The notes under the pieces are model-generated. The model ran no database searches. It was not told the origin of the DNA and was given only the letters and a program-made list of their open reading frames with translations. Made by a program: the position numbers and the translations under genes. Positions 28,830 to 35,561 of a stretch of DNA of 64,000 bases are shown piece after piece. This DNA comes from Muriicola marianensis. Its GTDB lineage: Bacteria > Bacteroidota > Bacteroidia > Flavobacteriales > Flavobacteriaceae. The stretch lies in assembly GCF_014638095.1 (NCBI RefSeq), contig NZ_BMFH01000001.1, forward strand, positions 1,807,227 to 1,871,226, in the 5' to 3' direction. How positions within the stretch are numbered: the stretch's first letter is position 1; each line of letters starts with the position of its first letter.

Positions 28830-30025
28830 GCGGCCAGCAACTTTTTATTGACCCTGCTGCTCGCGATCCGCGCAGCGATCACTCCCAGGACGAGGATGGT
28901 TCCCAGGACGATCAGCACATCCATCCATCTGTATTCTACCGGATAAGCCAGGGAAGGCGTGATCTTCAGCCAGCCGAAGAGGAGCTGTGACCAGATCAGG
29001 AGGGAGGCGATAAAGATCCCCAGGATTCCCCCTAACCCCGTCACGATCACCCCCTGCAGGAAATAGATATGCCGGATTTGTTTGACGGTGGTCCCCAGGC
29101 TGTAGAGGGTACGGGAATTCTGTTGCTTGTCCAGGATCATCATGATGATGGCCCCCACTACGTTAAAAAGGGCGATGATGAGCACCAGGGTAAAGATGAG
29201 GTAGGTGGCCAGGTTTTCCGTGTTCAGCATGCGGTAGAGTGTACTGTTCTGCTCCTGCCGGTCTTTCAGGCCCACTTGCGGACCCAGCACCGCACTGATC
29301 TTGTTCCTGATCTCGTCCACATCTGCTTCCGGTTCCAATTCAAAGTCGATCCCCGAGATCTCATCCGGGCTGCGTTCAAGTAAGGCCTGTACCAGGGGCA
29401 GGGCGGTAAAGACGTATTTCTTGTCCAGGTTCTCTTCCACGGCGTAGACCCCGGCAGTTACCAGCGCCAGCTGATTGTAGGGTTTTGCCTGGAGGGAAGG
29501 GCTCCCTTTCCCCGGTTTGGGCGCCAGCACGATGAGGGGGTTACGATAGTCGTCTATGACCAGCCCCAGCATGTTGGCGATGCCGAGTCCGACCACTCCC
29601 TGCTGGTTCTCGATGGCCCACTGACCCCAATAGAGGGCGGAGTCGATTCGTGTGGCCCGGGCATAGGCAGAATCCACCCCTTTGATCCAGGCCACATGGC
29701 TCTTTTGCTGGTGGGTGAGGTAGACCCGTTCTTCCAGCTCTGCAGAAAAGGAGGCAATTCCCGGGATCTTATTGAGCGCTGCTTTTTGGTCTGAAGAAAG
29801 GCTGAAGTATTTTCCGGTCAGGGGTTCTGCCTTGAGGGCGGGGTCGAAAGTCTCGCTAAAGGAGAGGGAAAAGGTCTTGAGTCCTGCAAAGCCCGAAAGG
29901 ACGATAAACAGGGCCGCCGAGCCGATGACGATGACCAAAAAAGTGATAAAGTTGATGACGTTGACCGCGTTCTGGCTGCTCTTGGCGCGCACATAGCGCT
30001 TGGCGATGTACCAGGGAAAATTCAT
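28826..30025 (-). CDS. ABC transporter permease, LolC/LolE-like (FtsX family)
   Basis: A 399-aa inner-membrane permease: one N-terminal membrane helix after MNFPWYIAKRYVRAKSSQNAVNVIN, a large periplasmic domain (about 55-270), and three C-terminal helices (about 275-300, 320-350, 365-390) typical of FtsX/MacB_PCD proteins. LolC/E proteins extract lipoproteins from the inner membrane with the LolD ATPase; no ATPase gene lies next to it. It starts 2 bases after the rbfA stop, so it is made with rbfA. Confidence 0.87.
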   Translation of the reverse strand: MNFPWYIAKRYVRAKSSQNAVNVINFITFLVIVIGSAALFIVLSGFAGLKTFSLSFSETFDPALKAEPLTGKYFSLSSDQKAALNKIPGIASFSAELEERVYLTHQQKSHVAWIKGVDSAYARATRIDSALYWGQWAIENQQGVVGLGIANMLGLVIDDYRNPLIVLAPKPGKGSPSLQAKPYNQLALVTAGVYAVEENLDKKYVFTALPLVQALLERSPDEISGIDFELEPEADVDEIRNKISAVLGPQVGLKDRQEQNSTLYRMLNTENLATYLIFTLVLIIALFNVVGAIIMMILDKQQNSRTLYSLGTTVKQIRHIYFLQGVIVTGLGGILGIFIASLLIWSQLLFGWLKITPSLAYPVEYRWMDVLIVLGTILVLGVIAARIASSRVNKKLLAA

Positions 30026-30027
30026 GG

Positions 30028-30417
30028 TCAGGATTTCTTTCTGCGGGGCAGGAGGTCCGGGTTTTCTATGGGGTTGTCCCCTTTTTTCAGTGAGCGTTCA
30101 ATACCGTCTATGTATTCCAGGGAATCGTCGAGGTAGAAATGGAGTTCGGGCATACGCCTAAGCTGGTGGCGGGTGCGCTGAGCCAGTTCGTGCCGGATCG
30201 TCGCGTTGCTCTCCTTGATCTCCTCCATGATCTTCCCGGATTTCTCCGTAGGGAAGATGCTCACATACACCTTGGCGATAGACAGGTCGGTGGTCACGCT
30301 GACCTTGGAGATAGAGATCAGAGTGCCGGGCGCTCCCTGGCTCGCCGCCCTTTGCAGGATGTCTGCCAGGTCTTGCTGTAACAGACCGCCTATCTTTTTT
30401 TGCCTTTGCGTTTCCAT
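30028..30417 (-). CDS. rbfA: 30S ribosome-binding factor
   Basis: A 129-aa protein starting METQRQKKIGGLLQQDLADIL, with the single KH-like fold typical of RbfA (ISKVSVTTDLSIAKVYVSIFP and RHQLRRMPELHFYLDDSLEY). It binds the immature 30S subunit near 16S helix 1 and aids cold-sensitive maturation. Length fits the family. A REP-like repeat cluster occupies the space upstream, and the LolC/E-like permease follows 2 bases downstream. Confidence 0.94.
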   Translation of the reverse strand: METQRQKKIGGLLQQDLADILQRAASQGAPGTLISISKVSVTTDLSIAKVYVSIFPTEKSGKIMEEIKESNATIRHELAQRTRHQLRRMPELHFYLDDSLEYIDGIERSLKKGDNPIENPDLLPRRKKS

Positions 30418-30458
30418 GAAGCAAAAGTAAGGAGAATAGTTTAATGAATGGAGATGAG

Positions 30459-30580
30459 TTCCGCTGTAGTCGTTCCGCAGTTGAACAGCTTTGCTGCAAA
30501 TGCGTTACGCAGTAGTTGTACTGCTGCGTTGATTTTAGCATAGTGCCAACTTACCGCAGGAGTACAACTCCTGCGGAACT
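30459..30580. repeat. REP-like repeat family 1, cluster A
   Basis: Contains hairpin P2 (30508-30528, arm CGCAGTAGT, 3-nt loop, arm ACTGCTGCG) and hairpin P1 (30554-30576, arms CCGCAGGAGT / ACTCCTGCGG, 10-bp perfect stem, 3-nt loop), preceded by a degenerate copy at 30459-30486. It lies between the end of the epimerase gene and the start of rbfA. Confidence 0.85.
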
Positions 30581-30592
30581 GAAAATCTGTAA

Positions 30593-30994
30593 TTAATCTC
30601 TCTCCTGACAGAGTTCTATCAGCACTCCATTCGTCGTTTTGGGATGTAAAAAGGCCACCCATTTGTTGTCGGCTCCCATTTTGGGCTCTTCGTTGAGGAC
30701 AGTAAAACCCTCGGCTTTGAGTCGGGCGATCTCGGCTTTGATATCCTCCACATCAAAGGCGATATGGTGGATGCCCTCCCCTTTCTTTTCGATGAACTTG
30801 GCGATGGGACTGTCCGGGTTGGTGGCTTCCAGGAGTTCGATCTTGTTGGGGCCGGCCTTAAAAAAGGAGGTCTTTACCCCTTCCGAGGCCACTTCTTCCG
30901 TCTTGTAATGAGGGGTGCCGAAAAGTTTGGCAAAGAGGGCATTGCTCTCCTCAAGATTTTTGACGGCTATACCGAGGTGTTCTATTTTTTTCAT
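30593..30994 (-). CDS. mce: Methylmalonyl-CoA epimerase
   Basis: A 133-aa glyoxalase/VOC-fold protein. Metal ligands are visible in KIEHLGIAVKN (His near residue 5), GIHHIAFDV (His near 77) and the terminal ELCQE Glu. LFAKLFGTPHY and SFFKAGPNKIELLE are typical of the methylmalonyl-CoA epimerase subgroup, which interconverts the (S) and (R) epimers in propionate/succinate metabolism. Other VOC enzymes remain possible. The mutase genes are not in this window. Confidence 0.88.
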   Translation of the reverse strand: MKKIEHLGIAVKNLEESNALFAKLFGTPHYKTEEVASEGVKTSFFKAGPNKIELLEATNPDSPIAKFIEKKGEGIHHIAFDVEDIKAEIARLKAEGFTVLNEEPKMGADNKWVAFLHPKTTNGVLIELCQERD

Positions 30995-31010
30995 GCTGTG
31001 AATTCTCTTT

Positions 31011-31018
31011 CAAAAATA
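31011..31018 (-). promoter_or_regulatory. Probable -7 element for the epimerase gene
   Basis: TATTTTTG on the minus strand matches TAnnTTTG and lies 16 bases upstream of the ATG at 30994. No clear TTG at the -33 position. Confidence 0.45.
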
Positions 31019-31215
31019 GCCTTTTAAGGGTATTTTATTTAAAATCCGGCACCTAGTCCAGACTATATCCCAAAAATATGGGAGAATCCGCCAAAAAACC
31101 ACGGGAAACCTACAATAAATGGGGATATAACTTGTTCTAAAAATGACAATTATGTAAGAATTTTCTATCTTAGATGTAAGCCAACCTATTTTTTTGTAAG
31201 ACCAATCTCAACCCT

Positions 31216-33039
31216 ATGGTGAATACCTCCATCCCTCTCTACGACGCGCCCTTTGCAGTGGCCATCCTGGATAAAGACCTCAACTTTACCGCCATTTCCC
31301 ACATGCTGGCCAGAACGTTCAACCTGGACGACTCTGCCAGGGGCACTTCTTTCCTCGACCTGCAGGACCGGTTGCCCCGGGAACTCTATATCGACTTACA
31401 TCTGGCTAAAGAAGGGATCAGCAGCAAGTCCGAGCCTGTGAAATTCATCCATCCGGATGGGGAGGCCGACTGGTATCAGTGGAAGATCAATCCCCTGCAG
31501 AACGGACAGGAAGGAAAGGGGGTCATCATGATGATCCTGGAAAAAGTGACCCGCAGGATGCTGGCCGAAGACCTGCTTCTCCGTGCACAGCGAATGGCCC
31601 GCGTGGGTAGCTGGGTGGTCGACCTGAAGAAAAACACCATCTACTGGTCCGAAATGACCAAAGAGATCCACGAGGTGCCCAAGGATTTTGTCCCCAACCT
31701 GGAGACCGGAATCAATTTTTACAAAGAAGGATTCAGCCGGGACACCATTACGAGGCTTGTAAATGAGGGGATCGAAAAGGGAACACCCTGGGATACGGAG
31801 CTCATCCTGGTCACCCAAAAGGATCGGGAAATCTGGGTACGCGCTATAGGGGAACCTGAAATGGTAAATGGACAGTGCGTGCGCATCACCGGTACCTTCC
31901 AGGACATAGACACCCGCAAACGTGCAGAACTAGAAGTGATCAGGATCAAAGAACGACATGAGATCGCCGCCAATGCAGCTAATGTAGGGATCTGGGATTT
32001 TGATATCGTAAATAACACCCTCGAATGGGATGACAATATGTACAAGGTCTATGGCCTGCCTAAAGATAAATTCGCAGGCGTATATGAGGCCTGGGCCGCA
32101 ACCGTGCATCCGGAAGACAAGGAATGGACCTCAGCATACGTTCAAGAGACCATCGCCAAAGGAAATCGCCTGGAGATGAACTTCAGGATCCTTACACAGG
32201 ATAAGGAAGTCCGCTGGATACGGAGTGAAGGCTCCGTGGTACGGGATACCAAGGGAAACCCGGTAAAAATGATCGGAGCCAACTGGGACATTACTCCCCA
32301 GAAAAATGCAGAAGCCGAGATGCAATCCCTCCTCAACACCACCACCTACCAGAATGAAAGCCTGTTGAATTTCGCCCATATCGTCTCCCACAATATGCGA
32401 TCGCATGGTTCTAACCTGTCCATGCTGACCGATTTCCTCCTGGAAGACCGCATATCGGAAGAAGAAAAGCAAAGCGCTTTACAGATGCTCAAAAAAGCCT
32501 CTGACGGCCTGAATGATACGATCGCCCACCTCAATGAGGTGGTGCAGATCAAGACGGAGGCGGAGAAGAAAATGACAATACTCGACCTGGGGGATATTGT
32601 CCATAAGGTTGGCCAGAGCCTGGAGGCTTTGTTCACATCCAATGGAGTGACCCTGAAGATCGACGTACCCAAAGGCTCCCTGGTGATGGGGGTCATGGCC
32701 TATGTGGAAAGTGCCGTGCTGAACCTGATGACCAATGCCGTAAAATACAAGGATCCGGATAAATCAGCCCAGATACATATAACAACAGAGTCCCGTTCCA
32801 AACGCGTCGTCCTTCATATTGAAGACAACGGATTGGGAATCGACCTGAAAAAACACGGCGAAAAGCTTTTTGGTATGTACAAGACCTTCCACCAGCATGC
32901 AGAGAGCCGGGGGATCGGACTCTTTATCACCCGAAACCAGATCGAGTCTATGGGCGGTACCATTGTGGTGAGCAGTAAACCCGGGAAGGGAAGTATCTTT
33001 AGTATCACTTTAAAAAAACCCGAGCAAGTCGATGAGTAA
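31216..33039 (+). CDS. PAS-domain sensor histidine kinase
   Basis: A 607-aa cytosolic kinase with no membrane helix. Three PAS-like regions are seen (about 8-120, 125-235 and 245-365; the last two end in PAC-like IRITGTFQDIDTRKRAE and VKMIGANWDITPQKNAE). The dimerisation/phospho-acceptor box is AHIVSHNMRSHGSNL with H392. The ATPase domain has the N-box VLNLMTNAVKYKD, DNGLGIDLKKHG and the G-boxes RGIGLFITRNQIESMGG. The response regulator gene overlaps the end by 8 bases, making a two-component pair. The signal it senses is unknown. Confidence 0.92.
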   Translation: MVNTSIPLYDAPFAVAILDKDLNFTAISHMLARTFNLDDSARGTSFLDLQDRLPRELYIDLHLAKEGISSKSEPVKFIHPDGEADWYQWKINPLQNGQEGKGVIMMILEKVTRRMLAEDLLLRAQRMARVGSWVVDLKKNTIYWSEMTKEIHEVPKDFVPNLETGINFYKEGFSRDTITRLVNEGIEKGTPWDTELILVTQKDREIWVRAIGEPEMVNGQCVRITGTFQDIDTRKRAELEVIRIKERHEIAANAANVGIWDFDIVNNTLEWDDNMYKVYGLPKDKFAGVYEAWAATVHPEDKEWTSAYVQETIAKGNRLEMNFRILTQDKEVRWIRSEGSVVRDTKGNPVKMIGANWDITPQKNAEAEMQSLLNTTTYQNESLLNFAHIVSHNMRSHGSNLSMLTDFLLEDRISEEEKQSALQMLKKASDGLNDTIAHLNEVVQIKTEAEKKMTILDLGDIVHKVGQSLEALFTSNGVTLKIDVPKGSLVMGVMAYVESAVLNLMTNAVKYKDPDKSAQIHITTESRSKRVVLHIEDNGLGIDLKKHGEKLFGMYKTFHQHAESRGIGLFITRNQIESMGGTIVVSSKPGKGSIFSITLKKPEQVDE

Positions 33040-33433
33040 AGTCCTGAGAACGGCTATCGTGGACGATGACCCCATCGTGGTCTTTGGCATGAAACTCATG
33101 CTGAAGCAGCTGGGCCTGAACCTGGAAACCCATGTCTGGAACAACGGACAGGACGCCCTGGAAGGCCTGATGGACCTCGTGCACAAGGAGGAACCCCTCC
33201 CTGATGTGCTGTTTCTGGACCTTACCATGCCTGTGATGGACGGGTGGGACTTTCTCGAGGCTTTGAAAAAAGCGCCCATGCCCGGAAAGGAAGACATCAA
33301 GATCTACGTCCTCAGTTCCTCCATCAACCCTGTCGACAAGGAACGCGCCCTCAACAAAAAACAGGTTGCCGACTTTATCTCCAAACCCATTAAGGAAGAA
33401 CGGCTGAAGGAGATTCTTTCCCTGGTATCCTGA
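33032..33433 (+). CDS. Single-domain response regulator
   Basis: A 133-aa receiver domain with no output domain (CheY-like). The acidic pocket is D11/D12 in IVDDDP, the phospho-acceptor is D63 in FLDLTMPVMDGWDF, and the conserved Ser and Lys appear in YVLSSSINP and FISKPIKEE. It overlaps the upstream kinase gene by 8 bases and is probably its direct target; the effector downstream of it is unknown. Confidence 0.93.
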   Translation: MSKVLRTAIVDDDPIVVFGMKLMLKQLGLNLETHVWNNGQDALEGLMDLVHKEEPLPDVLFLDLTMPVMDGWDFLEALKKAPMPGKEDIKIYVLSSSINPVDKERALNKKQVADFISKPIKEERLKEILSLVS

Positions 33434-33455
33434 AACAAATGGAATTTCTTATCCC

Positions 33456-33580
33456 CGTTCCGCAGGAGTTGCACTCCTGCGGCAGGTCGGCACATTGCAA
33501 AAATCAACGCAGCAGTACAACTACTGCGTAACTATAGGCAATGATTTGAGTGTTCACAGCAGTTCGACTACTGCGCAACA
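33456..33580. repeat. REP-like repeat family 1, cluster B
   Basis: P1 hairpin at 33460-33482, P2 (reverse orientation) at 33508-33528, and a further P2-like hairpin at about 33555-33575. It lies in the convergent space between the response regulator and the RDD gene. Confidence 0.85.
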
Positions 33581-33595
33581 GGTGCTTGGAATTTC

Positions 33596-34000
33596 TCAAG
33601 GTTTCCCCTGAATAACTTTCATGTCTGTGGTAGCATCCTGTATTGCCCAGGTGCCGATGAGGTATATCAGGGCAGCGAAAGGCATCAAAATAACGCCTAT
33701 CATCTTCAGGAAAGTGCGTTTGACGAGTTCATTCCGGTCCGGGATCTGCCCGTTCTGATCAATGATCAACAGGCCTGTGGCCTTCTTGCCGACAGTGATG
33801 CCTTCTTTAAAGATGTCAAAAAAGACGAAATAGATCAGGTAATAAAAGATCTCAAAGCTCAGCTTTATATCGATAGAGGCCTCCCCGGTGACCAATTTGT
33901 ACAGGGAGACCTGGTTATTTACCAACAGTCCAAAGATTCCGATCACCGCATTGATGATGATCAGATCGATAAAAAAAGCTAGAAAGCGTTGACTCTTCAT
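33596..34000 (-). CDS. RDD-family membrane protein
   Basis: A 134-aa protein with the RDD layout: MKSQRFLAFFIDLIIINAVIG (Arg and Asp of the name), a second helix near 55-75 (YYLIYFVFFDI), the KEGITVGKKATGLLII segment and a final helix near 105-125. The family is of unknown role, sometimes linked to transport. It lies 3 bases after the Cys-rich lipoprotein gene and is probably co-transcribed with it. Confidence 0.85.
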   Translation of the reverse strand: MKSQRFLAFFIDLIIINAVIGIFGLLVNNQVSLYKLVTGEASIDIKLSFEIFYYLIYFVFFDIFKEGITVGKKATGLLIIDQNGQIPDRNELVKRTFLKMIGVILMPFAALIYLIGTWAIQDATTDMKVIQGKP

Positions 34001-34003
34001 TCT

Positions 34004-34495
34004 TTAGTGTATGATCACTTTGTATTTCAGTTTTTTGATATTTCCAAACTCATCCGCTGCATAGTCACCTTCAGCAATACTGATCTCATAGTTCTTGTAG
34101 GAGATGCTCGAGGAACCTACTACTTTAATCCCCAGGATCTTGCCCTTTTGAGGATCGGTCCGGATTTCCTTGTCACCAAACCGCATAGGGAAGCAGACGG
34201 CACAGGAACAGCAGACAGTGACCTTCGTTTCTATGGTCGATTCCCCAAAAAAGTATTTAATGGTCTGTTTCAGGGTAAATGTGCCGCATCCATTGACGGG
34301 AAATCCCTGCACATTGTCCATCCCAAAACCACAATCGCCTTTGGAAGCGGTCATATCATCCTTTTTTTCGAAGAGGACACTAAGATCTTCCAGGATGAGC
34401 ACTTCAGGCCCTTCTGGCCGGACCTCCTCCTCAGAACAGGACCAAAACCCCAAGGCAATGAATAAAAATAAAGAATTTAATACGAATTTTCTCAT
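34004..34495 (-). CDS. Cys-rich lipoprotein of unknown function
   Basis: A 163-aa lipoprotein (signal MRKFVLNSLFLFIALGFWSC, C20). No known domain is recognised. The mature part has an unusual cysteine group: GDCGFGMDN, VNGCGTF and VCCSCAVCFPMRFGDKE, six cysteines in total, four of them within seven residues. The C-terminal part is beta-rich with GSSSISYKNYEISIAEG. Cysteines may form disulfides or bind metal; this is not known. The RDD gene follows after 3 bases. Confidence 0.65.
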   Translation of the reverse strand: MRKFVLNSLFLFIALGFWSCSEEEVRPEGPEVLILEDLSVLFEKKDDMTASKGDCGFGMDNVQGFPVNGCGTFTLKQTIKYFFGESTIETKVTVCCSCAVCFPMRFGDKEIRTDPQKGKILGIKVVGSSSISYKNYEISIAEGDYAADEFGNIKKLKYKVIIH

Positions 34496-34630
34496 GATTC
34501 TTTGTTGTTTACGTTCGACTTCATTCAGCTTTCCCGGCCGGTCACGGGGCGGGATTGCCTTTCGTTCTTAACAAACGTAAATGGGGAGTGCGAAAGAACC
34601 TTGCAGGATGGGAAATTCAGCCTAATCGGA

Positions 34631-34680
34631 GGGTCGCTTACGCTTCATAGCTTCGGCGACGAAGCGGTTAGGGGTGGGTA
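34631..34680 (+). repeat. Repeat family 2 (interleaved-stem element), copy 1
   Basis: Contains GTCGC, CGCTTC, GCGAC and GAAGCG in that order, so the first pairs with the third and the second with the fourth (pseudoknot order). It ends in GGGGTGGGTA and is directly followed by a family 1 cluster. Confidence 0.8.
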
Positions 34681-34682
34681 TT

Positions 34683-34777
34683 GTTCCGCAGGAGTTGTAC
34701 TGTTCCGCAGTAGTTTCACTGCTGCGGCAGGTCGGCACATTGCCAAAATCAACGCAGCAGTACAACTACTGCGTAAC
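34683..34777. repeat. REP-like repeat family 1, cluster C
   Basis: A half P1 (CCGCAGGAGT) runs into a hybrid hairpin at 34705-34727 (CCGCAGTAGT / ACTGCTGCGG) and then a reverse P2 at 34753-34773. It lies 30 bases beyond the end of the DinB gene. Confidence 0.85.
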
Positions 34778-34809
34778 CTTGGAATTTGATCTTACTGAGA
34801 GTAAGATCT

Positions 34810-35334
34810 CTACTGTTGCGAAGAAGGCGGTACAAGGCCTTTCATCCGCATATAGACAATGAGGTTGCCATAGTGTTCTATCCCGTGGAAGGCTGAAAAA
34901 TCAAGGACCGTACCCGCCGCATGGTTGCTCCCGAAAAAACCGACCATCCGGTTCATTTCCTCTTCGGTCAGCGTATTCCTGGCATCGGCAAGTACTTCAT
35001 AGGACTTTTTCAAGGCTTCGATCACCTCTTTTTTGGTCGCAGGGACCTCCGGCATGGGATTGTCCTCCCCCGTGGCAATACTCCACATTCGGAAATTGGA
35101 GTCGGCCAAATGGGCTAAGATTTCCCCAAAAGTGCGCACCTCTTCCGTAGGCCGGAAATCGTAGTATTCCTCAGGCATCTGTTCTGCGGCCCTGATGGCC
35201 ATGCTCCGGGCGAAATTAAAGCCGAGGTCTGCTGAAGACATGGGCGCCTCGGCAGGAGCCGCCTCCTGGGCGGGGGCACTGATCCATAAAAGGCAGGCCA
35301 TAGACAGGATGGAAAATGTTTTGAGTGTTTTCAT
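34810..35334 (-). CDS. DinB-family protein, exported
   Basis: A 174-aa protein with signal peptide (MKTLKTFSILSMACLLWISAPAQ). The mature four-helix bundle has DinB/DfsB-type metal histidines in EILAHLADSN and in FHGIEHYGNLIVYMR. The family binds Ni2+ or Zn2+ and includes thiol-dependent transferases such as BstA/YfiT types; the role of exported flavobacterial members is unknown. It stands alone between repeat clusters C and D. Confidence 0.85.
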   Translation of the reverse strand: MKTLKTFSILSMACLLWISAPAQEAAPAEAPMSSADLGFNFARSMAIRAAEQMPEEYYDFRPTEEVRTFGEILAHLADSNFRMWSIATGEDNPMPEVPATKKEVIEALKKSYEVLADARNTLTEEEMNRMVGFFGSNHAAGTVLDFSAFHGIEHYGNLIVYMRMKGLVPPSSQQ

Positions 35335-35431
35335 AGTGGTTTGGTGTTTATTAATGGTGTATTACTTGTAGGATTTAGTTGTTAGACAGATGTGGCAACG
35401 TTTTGTTACAGATCACTCCTGAACGTTCTTA

Positions 35432-35556
35432 GTTCCGCAGGAGTAGCACTCCTGCGGCAATTCGGCACGCTGGCAAAATCAACACAGCAGTACAACTACT
35501 GCGTAACCATAGGTAAACGATTAAACTGATCGCAGCAGTTCAACTACTGCGAAACA
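35432..35556. repeat. REP-like repeat family 1, cluster D
   Basis: P1 at 35435-35457, reverse P2 at about 35484-35504 and a second reverse P2 at 35531-35551 (CGCAGCAGT / ACTACTGCG). It lies between the S9 peptidase end and the DinB start. Confidence 0.85.
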
Positions 35557-35561
35557 CTTAT

